Shown piece by piece: positions 24,853-34,186 of a stretch of 64,000 nt of DNA (its first letter is position 1; each line of letters opens with the position of its first letter). Location: the NCBI GenBank assembly GCA_900540475.1, contig UQGG01000026.1, forward strand, positions 29,558 through 93,557, written 5' to 3'. The notes beneath the pieces are model-generated. The model ran no database searches. It saw only the letters and a list, made by a program, of their open reading frames with translations, and was not told where the DNA came from. Made by a program: the position numbers and the translations under genes. This DNA is from an uncultured Robinsoniella sp. Its GTDB lineage: Bacteria > Bacillota > Clostridia > Lachnospirales > Lachnospiraceae.

Positions 24853-24920
24853 CAATACAACCTCCTGTATCCTGTCATTTTCTGATATTTTACCAGGCAG
24901 GATTCAAAAGATATATCATC

Positions 24921-24987
24921 ATTCTTATATTTTTATCGCAATTCTTATATTTCTTTATCAAGTTCATTCAAGTTCATTACGTTCATT
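24921..24987 (-). promoter_or_regulatory. Repeated sites upstream of the GH42 gene
   Basis: ATTCTTATAT is repeated at 24921 and 24941 (20-bp period, each followed by a T-rich tract ending TATC), and GTTCATT occurs three times at 24962, 24972 and 24981. Direct repeats two turns apart are typical AraC-family sites. They lie between the AraC gene and the GH42 gene start, both on the minus strand. Confidence 0.5.
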
Positions 24988-25040
24988 ATCGATTTTATAA
25001 AAATAGAATATAATTACCCTCATGTAAGACGAGCATATAA

Positions 25041-26234
25041 TTACTGCAAATATACTGAAAACCGTTTTCGATAATCCCCCGGTGTCATCCCAGTCACTTC
25101 CTTAAAGACCTTTCCAAAATGGCTCTGAGATTGAAAGGCAAAGTAATAGCCGATTTCTTTGGCAGAATAATCCGAATAGCGCAGCAGGTTTTCACTTAAA
25201 TGAATCCGGTTCTCCATGATATACCGCTGAAGTGTTATCCCTTCTGTCCGGTGAAACAGATCAGACAGATAATCCGCATGGATTCCCAATTCTTCTGCCA
25301 TATTTTTCACACTGATTTTTACATGCATATTTTTAAAAATATAATTTTTTGCTCGTTCTACCAGAGGATTCACCTTTCCTTTTTGCTTCGTCTCCCATAC
25401 CTGGCAGGCAAAATCATACTCCGCTTTTCGCATCAGTGCGCCGATCTCTATTTCACTCTCCATATCTTCTATTTTCTGAATGCAGCCGTCAACCATGGTA
25501 AATGCAAGTTCCGGAAGTATGCCCCCCTCAATTGCTGCTCTGGATGCCAGCGTTATGACGCAGATTGCCAGATTTTTTGCCTGACGCAATTCGTTCTTCG
25601 CCAGTTTTCCCACCTCTCCGGCATATGTTTCGGACAGGCTCCTTTCCAGCATCTTACAGTCTCCCTTTCGAATGCTGTCCATTTCCCGCACCTCCTGGCT
25701 ATAGGGATTATGGGCAACTGCCCGTTCCTGACGGTCAAATAATTCTTCTGATACCCGTTTCCTGGATCCAGCCACACTTAATTCCTTTAATCCATTCCTC
25801 TGCCAGAGTTCATATCTGGTAACTTCCTGATGATTGATCAGGTTGTTTAAGACTAAAATTCCCGCTCCAAAGGTCTCCCTGTCCACTTCCCCGATCCGAT
25901 AAGCTTCTTGCTGATTGATTCTGTGCTTTTCTGCCAGGAAGCGGCTGACACCCCTTCCCGCTTTTCCGGTACAGACTGGGCCCGCCACATAGGCATTGCC
26001 GTCTGCGTCCCTTACCACTCCGTAAAGGATCTGATACTCCTCCTGAATGATCAGCGGAAAACCGTTCTGCTTATTCTCAAGCAATTCCAACCGAAATGAG
26101 CTATCGCAGATCAGAGGATCCTCATGATCCTCTATGCTGCCATAGCTCATTTTGATTCTACCAATACGATCCATGATCCGAATTGGCGCATGGATCATCG
26201 TTACCAGCTGGCTGCAGATATACTCCACTGACAT
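25041..26234 (-). CDS. AraC-family transcriptional regulator with PocR-like sensor region
   Basis: 397 aa. The C-terminal 100 residues are an AraC double helix-turn-helix (KISVKNMAEELGIHADYLSD and AKEIGYYFAFQSQSHFGKVF, then GMTPGDYRKRF). The N-terminal 120 residues look like a PocR/GAF-type sensor that could bind a sugar. The start at 26234 is chosen for ACAGGAGG 7 nt upstream; an earlier ATG lies inside the preceding gene. Adjacent to and in line with the GH42 gene, it is the likely activator of galactoside use. Confidence 0.8.
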   Translation of the reverse strand: MSVEYICSQLVTMIHAPIRIMDRIGRIKMSYGSIEDHEDPLICDSSFRLELLENKQNGFPLIIQEEYQILYGVVRDADGNAYVAGPVCTGKAGRGVSRFLAEKHRINQQEAYRIGEVDRETFGAGILVLNNLINHQEVTRYELWQRNGLKELSVAGSRKRVSEELFDRQERAVAHNPYSQEVREMDSIRKGDCKMLERSLSETYAGEVGKLAKNELRQAKNLAICVITLASRAAIEGGILPELAFTMVDGCIQKIEDMESEIEIGALMRKAEYDFACQVWETKQKGKVNPLVERAKNYIFKNMHVKISVKNMAEELGIHADYLSDLFHRTEGITLQRYIMENRIHLSENLLRYSDYSAKEIGYYFAFQSQSHFGKVFKEVTGMTPGDYRKRFSVYLQ

Positions 26235-26265
26235 TATCTTACCTCCTGTGCCGCTGCAGTGACTA

Positions 26266-27030
26266 CTAATTTGAAATGCCGTGTTCACTTAAATATTTTA
26301 AAAACTTTGCTTCACTCAGTATCTCATTTGTAACAAATTTTCCTTCATTAAAAAAACTGTATGTGGTAAATGGGGAAGGGGCATTTTGTGCCTGCTGTGT
26401 TGTTTCTATTTTACACAGTTTGAATTCTGCTCCATGCTGGCTGGCTATCTTTTGGAGCAATGGCGCATATTTATCTGTATGGGGACATTGATTTGTGTAG
26501 TAGAGCACCATCCCCTGCTCCTCAATTTCACCTTTTTTTGCACATTCTTTAAATTTGGGAACCGGAGAATTCTCTTTCAGCGGTAAATATAAAAGTTCGA
26601 AATACGGCGCTGCGGTATCGGCTGTCAAAAAGCCCTTATATTTTAAATACTTGGGATCGGACAAAAACGGCATCTTTTTGCCGGAAGATAATACCGTAAT
26701 ACCATCCATATTCCTCTCCTTTGCATCTTCGATACAGGAATCCAGCAGTTGATTTGCATATCCCTGACCCTTAAACTTACCGGATACCCAGAAACAGTTG
26801 ATGTGCAGATAATTGGGCGCTTCTATTGGATACCAGGCCTTTTCAGCCGGAATATATTCGATAAATACTTTTCCTCTTTCATTTAATTTACGAAACACCA
26901 ATCCGTCTGCAAAACGTTCTTTGAGCCATGCTTTCTTGGATGATACACAGGTTTCTCCCTTTTTATCTGCAATTGCACAACAGATATGTTCTTTCTCAAT
27001 ATTTTCCATATTCACTGTTATTAATCCCAT
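26266..27030 (-). CDS. GNAT acetyltransferase with YoaP-type C-terminal domain
   Basis: 254 aa. The N-terminal GNAT fold contains FKGQGYANQLLDSCIEDAKE, the acetyl-CoA pyrophosphate loop (Q/R-x-x-G-x-G/A). The C-terminal 85 residues (GMVLYYTNQCPHTDKYAPLL) form the thioredoxin-like YoaP domain with the Cys in QCPHTDK. The substrate is unknown. The start is ATG 27030, 5 nt after AAAGGAG, in preference to a TTG six codons earlier. It ends 32 bp before the AraC gene start, in the same direction, probably cotranscribed. Confidence 0.8.
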   Translation of the reverse strand: MGLITVNMENIEKEHICCAIADKKGETCVSSKKAWLKERFADGLVFRKLNERGKVFIEYIPAEKAWYPIEAPNYLHINCFWVSGKFKGQGYANQLLDSCIEDAKERNMDGITVLSSGKKMPFLSDPKYLKYKGFLTADTAAPYFELLYLPLKENSPVPKFKECAKKGEIEEQGMVLYYTNQCPHTDKYAPLLQKIASQHGAEFKLCKIETTQQAQNAPSPFTTYSFFNEGKFVTNEILSEAKFLKYLSEHGISN

Positions 27031-27211
27031 TTTTTCTCCTTTACCCAAATATATATATTTGGTGCATCAATATCATTTCTTTTTCTGATTTTATAACTAT
27101 AGTATACAGCAATGAATATGACAACTGTATGTCATATTAAAATCATATTAAATATTCATATATAAATATCAGATATATAGCCTAAAATATCTATTTGCTA
27201 AGATTACCTAT

Positions 27212-28462
27212 TCAGCTTCTCTTATAACAGTGCCAGGCATATATTTTCAATTCAGAATTAATTTTTTCCACGGCTTTCGTTATAAAAAGCTCCTGTTTTT
27301 TTCGATCCGGGGTATTCCTAAGTCTATTATTCAGACTTTCCAGATAGGACTTCCGATTGCTGCTGGCTTTTGGAAGCATGGCTTCGTTTCCCTTTAACTG
27401 CGGCAGATCCCAGGACTCCCCAATCGCCGTCATTCTGGCTGTCAGAGGACCATCGTCTGAAGACAGACTGTGTCTGTGGAGTTTGCCGTCCGAAGTCCCC
27501 TGCCTTGGCGTTCCGTCCGATTTAAAGTTCTTACCACCGTCTCTTTTTATTTCCCTTTCCTTCACAGACTCCATATGAAGCCTCTTATGTTCCCGATTGA
27601 CTGCTAAGGATTCTTCCACTTTCTGCAGCACTTTCTGCACGATCTCTTTTTCTGCAGCCGGTTCCCGGTAAGGCTTTTTATTAAAAATTCCGGAGTCTGC
27701 ATCATATTGGGACAGCCTTTTTTTACTTTTCAGGTTTTCTTCCACATCTTCTATGTAATGTTCTTTATAGGTTTCATACTCACAGATGATTTTACCTGAC
27801 GGATCTATGGTAATCTCATCCAGTGGAAAGGATTTTGTAAATATACATTCTGACTGGTTAAATGGGATTACGCAGCGTTGCTTGAGACGAAGCTCCTGAT
27901 CTTCCATATCCAGCAGCAATAGGATTCCCTGATAGGAATAGATCAGATATTCAAAAGTTGCCATCACATCATCCCCATATTTCCTGCCATTTAAAAACCA
28001 GAGATCGATGATACCCTCTTCTTGATAATGTGCATGCTTCTTTTCCCACAAATCCAGTTTTAAATCCTGCCCCGCATACTCCAGAACCATTTTCAGGTCA
28101 CCGTCTTCTATAAATATATCAGATACGTATTTACCGCCCTGTCTGCTGCAGGTTATTGCCGCATTTGGAAAACTACGCTTCGCCGCCTGAAATAGCAGCC
28201 TCCTCGCCAGCAGATACCGGGTGCCCTGCCCATTAGTCCGCACCGGACAATTTGCATTCTCATGATGGCGAAAATACGGTTCAACTTTATTTCCGACACA
28301 CAGGACCAGATGTTCCCCGCAATCCGGACATACAAACTCATTGTTCTGGCTTGCTTTTCTCATTTTCAGCCTGGTATCTTCATCGTAATTTCCCTGCGCA
28401 TCTTTTAATTCATAGACACACCATAGTTCATTTTTATAGAAAGCATTTTCCTGGGTAATCAT
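27212..28462 (-). CDS. CoiA-like protein
   Basis: 416 aa. The N-terminal part has the CoiA-type zinc segment: FVCPDCGEHLVLCVGNK with VEPYFRHHENANCP, then a nuclease-like strand order (YVSDIFIEDGDLKMVLEYAG, D-x-x and E candidates; HAHYQEEGIIDLWFL). CoiA-family proteins act in DNA uptake or recombination; this one may just be a nuclease. The C-terminal 150 residues are basic and low-complexity. It is single, preceded by a long gap with inverted repeats (see 28502-28584). Confidence 0.6.
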   Translation of the reverse strand: MITQENAFYKNELWCVYELKDAQGNYDEDTRLKMRKASQNNEFVCPDCGEHLVLCVGNKVEPYFRHHENANCPVRTNGQGTRYLLARRLLFQAAKRSFPNAAITCSRQGGKYVSDIFIEDGDLKMVLEYAGQDLKLDLWEKKHAHYQEEGIIDLWFLNGRKYGDDVMATFEYLIYSYQGILLLLDMEDQELRLKQRCVIPFNQSECIFTKSFPLDEITIDPSGKIICEYETYKEHYIEDVEENLKSKKRLSQYDADSGIFNKKPYREPAAEKEIVQKVLQKVEESLAVNREHKRLHMESVKEREIKRDGGKNFKSDGTPRQGTSDGKLHRHSLSSDDGPLTARMTAIGESWDLPQLKGNEAMLPKASSNRKSYLESLNNRLRNTPDRKKQELFITKAVEKINSELKIYAWHCYKRS

Positions 28463-28501
28463 AACATCACTCCTTCATCACAAAATCCGTTCAAAATTTG
28501 A

Positions 28502-28584
28502 AATAAGTTAATAAATATTTATTTATAATTTAGCATACCCCTCCTTCAATATCAATCAACCAGCTCATTTTTTATTAACTTATT
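28502..28584. repeat. Widely spaced 14-bp inverted repeat
   Basis: AATAAGTTAATAAA (28502-28515) is perfectly inverted as TTTATTAACTTATT (28571-28584), 55 bp apart. It lies between the CoiA-like gene and the TetR promoter. It could be a paired operator allowing DNA looping. Confidence 0.5.
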
Positions 28585-28626
28585 ATTTTTTAAATTTAAA
28601 TAAGCTTTATATCCTAAATATATCCC

Positions 28627-28680
28627 TTGACTTTGCGACACATGTGTCTTATAATATTTTTCAGAGACACGTGTGTCGCA
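28627..28680 (+). promoter_or_regulatory. TetR promoter with two operators
   Basis: TTGACT (28627-28632), a 17-bp spacer and a perfect TATAAT (28650-28655). TGCGACACATGTGTCT (28634-28649) fills the spacer and its near-inverse AGACACGTGTGTCGCA (28665-28680) covers the start site; their starts are 31 bp apart and each holds a GACAC-N2-GTGTC type palindrome. Binding of the TetR protein encoded downstream would shut its own operon. Confidence 0.8.
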
Positions 28681-28817
28681 TTCTAATTCTTATACACGAT
28701 ACCTCATTTTAAAATGTAAACCATTATTACATATTCGCTAAAACAGCCGCTGTTCACACTATTTTTATGATTCTGCAAAATCAGGATCATTGGCACAAAC
28801 TAAAAAAGGAAAATACC

Positions 28818-29411
28818 ATGAACAAAAGAGGAAACGAAACCCGCAGATTAATTCTTAATCACTCATATGCACTATTTGCCAAAAAGGGATTTAAAGAAGT
28901 CACAATGAAAGATATCTGTGATTGTACCGGACTCAGCCGCGGAGGTCTATACCGCCATTATGACAGCACAAAGCAGATATTTGCTGAAATTTTAGAAGAA
29001 CTTTTAAAGAACCAGGAGGATGAGTTTTCAGAAAAGATCACTCGCAATGAATCTGCTGTCTCCATTCTGGAAAGCGTTCTAAAACGCTACCAGATAGAAA
29101 TGCTGGATTCCGGCAATTCATTGAGCATCGCGATCTACGAATTTTACAGCCTTCCCCAGTCTGATACTGCGCCCAATGCCCTGCTTCATCAATATCTGCT
29201 TTCCAAAGAAATGTGGAGCAGATTGATCCAATACGGCATAGACCGGATGGAATTCAGGCAGGTGGATATTGCAGCTGTATTTGATATGATTGTCTTTTCT
29301 TATCAGGGAGTACGTATGTACAGCCGGCTTATGCCTATGGACAGAGATATCCCCCACCGCATTACCGAACAGGTAAAAGCCCTGCTTCTGCCACCCGTAG
29401 ATGTTTCATAA
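28818..29411 (+). CDS. TetR-family transcriptional regulator
   Basis: 197 aa. The N-terminal HTH is clear: ETRRLILNHSYALFAKKGFK followed by VTMKDICDCTGLSRGGLYRH. The C-terminal ligand domain has no recognised ligand class. The start at 28818 follows AAGGA at 7 nt; an earlier ATG (28767) has no site. It is the first gene of an operon with a nucleoside phosphorylase, and the two operators in its promoter support autorepression. A nucleoside-related ligand is possible by context only. Confidence 0.85.
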   Translation: MNKRGNETRRLILNHSYALFAKKGFKEVTMKDICDCTGLSRGGLYRHYDSTKQIFAEILEELLKNQEDEFSEKITRNESAVSILESVLKRYQIEMLDSGNSLSIAIYEFYSLPQSDTAPNALLHQYLLSKEMWSRLIQYGIDRMEFRQVDIAAVFDMIVFSYQGVRMYSRLMPMDRDIPHRITEQVKALLLPPVDVS

Positions 29412-29443
29412 CTGAAATTTTTTTATAAATAAGGAGGTATTTT

Positions 29444-30208
29444 ATGGCTACTGCTTTTGAAAAATTTGAATCAAGCCGGACTGCATTTATCAATCCCAGC
29501 GATTCTGTAAAACCTATTGATGATTTTCCCAAGATCTGCATTTCTACTTTTTCTAATGATATGATTGAAAAGTTTGCCGCCGGAGATGGGGTAGAAATTA
29601 TAGCACACCTTTACGCAGCCACTGGTCCAACGCCTGTTTATAAGACCTGTTATGGAGGAGAGAACATTGCTTTCTATCTCTCAAAAGTGGGTGGTCCCGC
29701 CTGTGTTGCAGGCTTTGAGGAAATTGTTGCCATGGGGGCACAGAAGTTTGTCCTATTCGGCTGCTGCGGGGTACTGGATGACGGTGCTGTTGGCGGCAAA
29801 CTCATCGTTCCTACTTCAGCAGTCCGTGACGAGGGAACCAGCTATCACTATGCACCCCCTTCCCCGGAACTGGATGCCGATCCAAAGTTAACCGGAATAC
29901 TCACTTCCTGTCTGGATAAATTGGGCTGCCCTTATGTAAAGGGAAAAATCTGGACAACAGATGCCATTTACAGAGAAACGCCAGACCGCATAGCCGAACG
30001 GAAAAAAGAGGGCTGTATCGGTGTGGAAATGGAATATGCCTCAATGCTCGCTGCGGCACAGTTTCGAAACATCCCTTTTATACAATTTTTATATGGTGCA
30101 GATAACCTGGATTGTACCAGCTGGGACCCCCGGGATCTGGAACTCTACGGAATGTCAGATGCTGAAAAATACATGGCACTGGCATTGGAATGTGCAATTG
30201 CACTTTAA
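29444..30208 (+). CDS. Nucleoside phosphorylase (PNP/UDP family)
   Basis: 254 aa, family length. It shows the phosphate and ribose binding regions GGPACVAGFEEIVAMGAQ and the base/ribose site GCIGVEMEYASML with the E-M-E ribose-binding motif; the loop with FGCCGVLDDGAVGG replaces the typical G-T-x-G-x. It converts a nucleoside and phosphate to a base and ribose-1-phosphate; whether a purine or uridine is not clear. It lies 32 bp after TetR with its own GGAGG. Confidence 0.8.
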   Translation: MATAFEKFESSRTAFINPSDSVKPIDDFPKICISTFSNDMIEKFAAGDGVEIIAHLYAATGPTPVYKTCYGGENIAFYLSKVGGPACVAGFEEIVAMGAQKFVLFGCCGVLDDGAVGGKLIVPTSAVRDEGTSYHYAPPSPELDADPKLTGILTSCLDKLGCPYVKGKIWTTDAIYRETPDRIAERKKEGCIGVEMEYASMLAAAQFRNIPFIQFLYGADNLDCTSWDPRDLELYGMSDAEKYMALALECAIAL

Positions 30209-30221
30209 TATAATCAACACC

Positions 30222-30258
30222 GCGGGGCAGCATTTTCAGTTGGAAAATGCTGCCCCGC
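30222..30258 (+). terminator. Perfect 16-bp hairpin after the nucleoside phosphorylase gene
   Basis: GCGGGGCAGCATTTTC (30222-30237) and GAAAATGCTGCCCCGC (30243-30258) with a 5-nt loop. No T tract follows on either strand, so its stop strength depends on the stem; it would also stop minus-strand readers. Confidence 0.65.
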
Positions 30259-30287
30259 TATAGATGTATAATCCGTTATATCCCTTG

Positions 30288-31193
30288 TCAGGTATGTGAT
30301 AAGACCGGGAACATACATTGCTTATCCCGGAATAAAACCGTATCCTTACCGGTACAGAATAAGGTGCATTCCTCTGTCAGCTCTCGAATCTTATATCCCT
30401 CTGTATCCTTTGGTGTAAACTGCAATTCCACCCGGGAAATCTTATCATTTGCAAGTATTTCCATAATCTGTGACAGCGATACCCCAGCCGTTTTTTCACA
30501 GAGTACCTCCGCCAGAATCAATCTGTCACCCTGATATTCTGCAAAAGCCAACACTTCCAGCTCTTCTATGTAGTAAAGCTGCTCTCCATGCGACATTATT
30601 GTGTAAAACATATACAGTTCAGCATTGTTAACCATGGACAGACTGGAAAAAGGGTTCCCTTTCTTCATAAATCTAACTGCCAGTTTTTTATCTTCTTCTC
30701 TGCCCAGTTCAAGCTTCCGTACATGATATTGATGATCTTGGGGCTGATTCATCCTGATTTCCTTTGTATAATAAAATTGTGGCAATTTCTCAAATCCGTA
30801 TCTGGGATAAAAGTCTAATACAGTATCATTTGCAAAAAGATAAATCATATCATAACTGTCTCTGTATGTTTCCAGTACCTTTTCCATCAGCAGCCTGGCA
30901 AATCCCTGACCCCGATATTCCTTTGCAGTCATTACCGTCCCCAGCTGGAGGCAGACCTTCCGCTCTCCGAAAACATCCAGCTCCATAATATTTACGGAAA
31001 TATTTGCTGCCGCCTCATCATCCCATACCAGGATATAGGGCACATGCTGGTTCTTCCAGCATCCCTCCTGATACCATTCTTCAAACTGAAAGCCAAAAAC
31101 AGCTTGAGTCAGGCGGTTATAGGCACTGCGAAGCCCGGTATCCTCCGGATGAACAATTTTCACTTCCCACTTCTTATCGACTGATTTATTCAC
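30288..31193 (-). CDS. GNAT-family acetyltransferase
   Basis: 301 aa. The N-terminal domain has a clear acetyl-CoA loop, TAKEYRGQGFARLLMEKVLE, and FYPRYGFEKLPQFYYTKEI, as in Eis-like acetyltransferases. A second, more degenerate GNAT-like fold and a C-terminal sterol-carrier-like segment complete the Eis-type layout. Substrate unknown. Start is GTG with AAGGGAG 6 nt upstream. Confidence 0.75.
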   Translation of the reverse strand: MNKSVDKKWEVKIVHPEDTGLRSAYNRLTQAVFGFQFEEWYQEGCWKNQHVPYILVWDDEAAANISVNIMELDVFGERKVCLQLGTVMTAKEYRGQGFARLLMEKVLETYRDSYDMIYLFANDTVLDFYPRYGFEKLPQFYYTKEIRMNQPQDHQYHVRKLELGREEDKKLAVRFMKKGNPFSSLSMVNNAELYMFYTIMSHGEQLYYIEELEVLAFAEYQGDRLILAEVLCEKTAGVSLSQIMEILANDKISRVELQFTPKDTEGYKIRELTEECTLFCTGKDTVLFRDKQCMFPVLSHT

Positions 31194-31441
31194 TTCTTAC
31201 TCCCTTCTATGACTCCTGCTGATTTCAGGACTCAAATTATCATTGCCGTTTCAATACTGATGATTATCATTTCTGATTTCATGCCTGATTAGTATCTTTG
31301 TTGATTCCATACCTCAAGCATATCATTTAATTATTATAACTTATTTTCATTCACAAGACATCTACTAAGATATAAATTCTACTTTTTCTTTTTTACTTTC
31401 ATTGCTATAATAAACAAAAGAAAACTTGTGAGGGAAAAAAC

Positions 31442-31963
31442 ATGGAATTAAATGAATTAAATCAGAATGTAACAGAAAACAACCCTGCCGGTAAGCTGAC
31501 AGGAAAACCGGAGCATATACAATTACAGGAATACAGCCCGGTTCTGCAAAAAGACCTTTTTGAATTCCTGCATAAATGTATGCCGGAATCCGGAAGAACT
31601 TTTGAGCCACTGGGACGGCACCAGTCTGTAACAGCCATTCCTGACACTTTCCTTGCATTCTGGTGCCTGACTGATGGCGATGAGATCATTGGATGCTGTG
31701 CCGTCAAAGCACTTTCTCCTGATACCTGCGAACTGAAAATGATGTATTTGTACAGCAGGTATCAGGGAATGGGCTTAGGCAGGAAGCTGTTAACCCATGC
31801 CATCCAGTATGCTGCTGCAAAAGGATATCAAAAAATGCTGCTGGATACAACCCAGGAAAGCCGCTCCGCCATATGCCTTTATCGCAAAAATGGATTTTAT
31901 GAAATTCCCCGCTACAATCATAACCAGTATGCGAATGTATTTATGCAAAAAGATTTCCGTTAG
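31442..31963 (+). CDS. GNAT-family N-acetyltransferase
   Basis: 173 aa. Core motif SRYQGMGLGRKLLTHAIQYA holds the acetyl-CoA loop, followed by the typical LDTTQESRSAICLYRKNGF and FYEIPRYN. The N-terminal 30 residues are extra. It diverges from the other GNAT gene across about 250 bp with a plausible TATAAT near 31410. It overlaps the helicase gene at its end by 4 bp, convergently. Substrate unknown. Confidence 0.75.
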   Translation: MELNELNQNVTENNPAGKLTGKPEHIQLQEYSPVLQKDLFEFLHKCMPESGRTFEPLGRHQSVTAIPDTFLAFWCLTDGDEIIGCCAVKALSPDTCELKMMYLYSRYQGMGLGRKLLTHAIQYAAAKGYQKMLLDTTQESRSAICLYRKNGFYEIPRYNHNQYANVFMQKDFR

Positions 31964-33990
31964 CCATCCATATTTACCAGCCTGGTAAATGTACCCTGGC
32001 ATGTAAAATCCAGCTTGTGCATGGCTCTTGTACATGCCACATATAAGAGGCTCCGGTCCGTCTCACTCTTATAATTTCTGCTGCCGGCAAATGGTACCGC
32101 CACCTGGTCAAACTCTAATCCCTTGGATACCGCAATGGTGGTGACGGTAATCCCGCTTTCAAACTTTGTACTGTTCTGATCCAAATAATGGATCTTACAA
32201 CCAGAAGCAAGTTCTTCCTGTAATAATTTTGCCTGTTCCGGGGATTTGCACAAGATTCCCATAGAACCGTAACCTTTTTTATGAAACTGGCATATCAGAG
32301 TTTTTAAAACTTCAATTTCCTCCTCCACACTCTGGCAGCAGGTCACCGTTGGATGGTCACCGTGCCTCTCTACTGCTTCTATTTTCTCATTGTTTCGGAT
32401 TTTTCTGGCAAATGCAATAATTTCATAAGTGGAACGATAACTTTTGTTTAATTCAATAAATTCTGCATGATTCCATATCTTGCGGAATATTTCCCGGGAG
32501 CAGGAAACAGATGCATTTAGTGACTGCCCAAAATCACCCAAAATTGTTTTTCTGCATGGGAATAACTTGTTCAGCACTGCATATTGAACTGGAGTATAAT
32601 CCTGCATCTCATCGATTACCACATGCTGTACAAACTGGTACTGCCCAATCCCCTCTATTGATATTTTCAAGTACAGATATGGATAAACATCCTCCCATTC
32701 CAGTGTATTTTTAGATTTTAGAGAAAACCATCTCTCCTTTTTCATATATCTGTAAAAGTCTTCATAAAGTGCCAGTGTGCTGTCTGCCTGAAACATCGCG
32801 CGAATCTTTTTTCTGATCTCATTCTGACCTGGTAATTGATTCCACCCGGTGTTTTTCCCTCTAAATACTTCCCTTACATCCTCTGCAATCTGTTGAAACC
32901 TTTCAAATACAGGAAGATAGCTGCATGCATGGTACCGGTCCGCAATAAATTCTTTGGAAATAGAATACTCTCCGAAACTGCAGTCTACCGCTTTAAAATA
33001 CTGCTTTGCGGCATAGTGCAGATATTCATCCAGTAGGTTAAGTATTTCCAGGGAACCTTTGAATCTTAGTTCTTCCCTCTCCTGCTCCTCCCAGGATACC
33101 TGCCGGGTAAAACTGATCCTGCCATTTAATTCCTCCGCCGCAATCTCCTGGAAGCTCAGTTCCATGATTGGCTCTTCCCCTAATTCCGGCAGAACATTGG
33201 AGATATAATCTGCAAATACTTTATTGGGCGAGATAATTACAACATTTGATGCGGACAGTCTTTCTTTATTCCGGTAAAGCAAATATGCTACGCGATGCAG
33301 GGCAATAGATGTCTTCCCGCATCCCGCCACTCCCTGTATAATTAAGACATCCGCCTTCTCGTTTCGGATAATCCGGTTCTGTTCCTTTTGAATCGTGGCA
33401 ATGATATTCTTCATCTTCTCATCCGAAGTGCCGCTTAATTCTCTTTGCAGAATATCATCGTCTATATTCATCCTGCTTTCCAGAACATATTCCAGTTCTC
33501 CTTTTCGTATTTTAAATTGACGCCTGCAGGTAATTTCACCTTCTATTTTCCCCATGGGTGCTTCAAAGGAAGCATGTCCCAGCTCATATTCATAATACAT
33601 ATTAGAAACAGGGGCACGCCAGTCAAAAATGAGCATCTGATTTCGGTCATCCGAGAAAGCATACTTTCCTATATAGATCTGTTCCGGTTCATCATCTCCC
33701 TGATAGATAAAATTAATTTTTGCAAAGTAGGGGGAATCCATCAGCTGTGCAATTCTCCGCCGTTTATCCAGTGATAAATTTCCTGCCCCTTCTATCTGAA
33801 CAATAGACTTCTGATTGGAAAACTGTTCCATTGAATCCAGCTCATTCCAATACTCCGCCAGATAGCGTTTGGATTCTCTGTATTCATCCTCACATCTGCT
33901 GACTTCCTCATTCGCTTTGTCATAGGCATCCTTCAACTGCTTTCTGGTAAATTCCAGATGAATCTGCTCTTGCGGGTATTTGTCATTCAT
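31960..33990 (-). CDS. helD: HelD-like RNA polymerase recycling helicase
   Basis: 676 aa. An N-terminal coiled-coil arm (residues 1-60) precedes an UvrD-type helicase: Walker A QGVAGCGKTSIALHRVAYLL (about 220), Walker B VVIDEMQDYTPVQY (about 470), and GITVTTIAVSKGLEFDQVAV. This is the HelD layout, which removes stalled RNA polymerase from DNA. The last few bases overlap the GNAT gene on the other strand. The start at 33990 has AGGAGG 7 nt upstream. Confidence 0.85.
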   Translation of the reverse strand: MNDKYPQEQIHLEFTRKQLKDAYDKANEEVSRCEDEYRESKRYLAEYWNELDSMEQFSNQKSIVQIEGAGNLSLDKRRRIAQLMDSPYFAKINFIYQGDDEPEQIYIGKYAFSDDRNQMLIFDWRAPVSNMYYEYELGHASFEAPMGKIEGEITCRRQFKIRKGELEYVLESRMNIDDDILQRELSGTSDEKMKNIIATIQKEQNRIIRNEKADVLIIQGVAGCGKTSIALHRVAYLLYRNKERLSASNVVIISPNKVFADYISNVLPELGEEPIMELSFQEIAAEELNGRISFTRQVSWEEQEREELRFKGSLEILNLLDEYLHYAAKQYFKAVDCSFGEYSISKEFIADRYHACSYLPVFERFQQIAEDVREVFRGKNTGWNQLPGQNEIRKKIRAMFQADSTLALYEDFYRYMKKERWFSLKSKNTLEWEDVYPYLYLKISIEGIGQYQFVQHVVIDEMQDYTPVQYAVLNKLFPCRKTILGDFGQSLNASVSCSREIFRKIWNHAEFIELNKSYRSTYEIIAFARKIRNNEKIEAVERHGDHPTVTCCQSVEEEIEVLKTLICQFHKKGYGSMGILCKSPEQAKLLQEELASGCKIHYLDQNSTKFESGITVTTIAVSKGLEFDQVAVPFAGSRNYKSETDRSLLYVACTRAMHKLDFTCQGTFTRLVNMDG

Positions 33991-34186
33991 AGTCGTTCCT
34001 CCTGATCTGTGTTTCTTCCACTGATATAATCTTTCTGTTCACATCCTTTTCAAAAGTCATGTATGTGAGACCACATTATAACTCCAGGCAAATCTCTGGT
34101 GGTATAGTGGAGGGTTTCCTCCCTTTTCCTGTTATGTATTTGATCCTCCATCATATAATAGAAGAAAAAGAAAAGGAACAGATCCT

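Noticed and set aside
30247..30534. Plus-strand open frame antisense to the GNAT gene
   Set aside because: It lies wholly over the 3' part of a well-supported gene and has no ribosome-binding site.
31221..31327. Imperfect 24-bp repeats starting with GATTTCA/GATTCCA between two GNAT genes
   Set aside because: Similarity is loose in an AT-rich gap and spacing is uneven; not strong enough to call.
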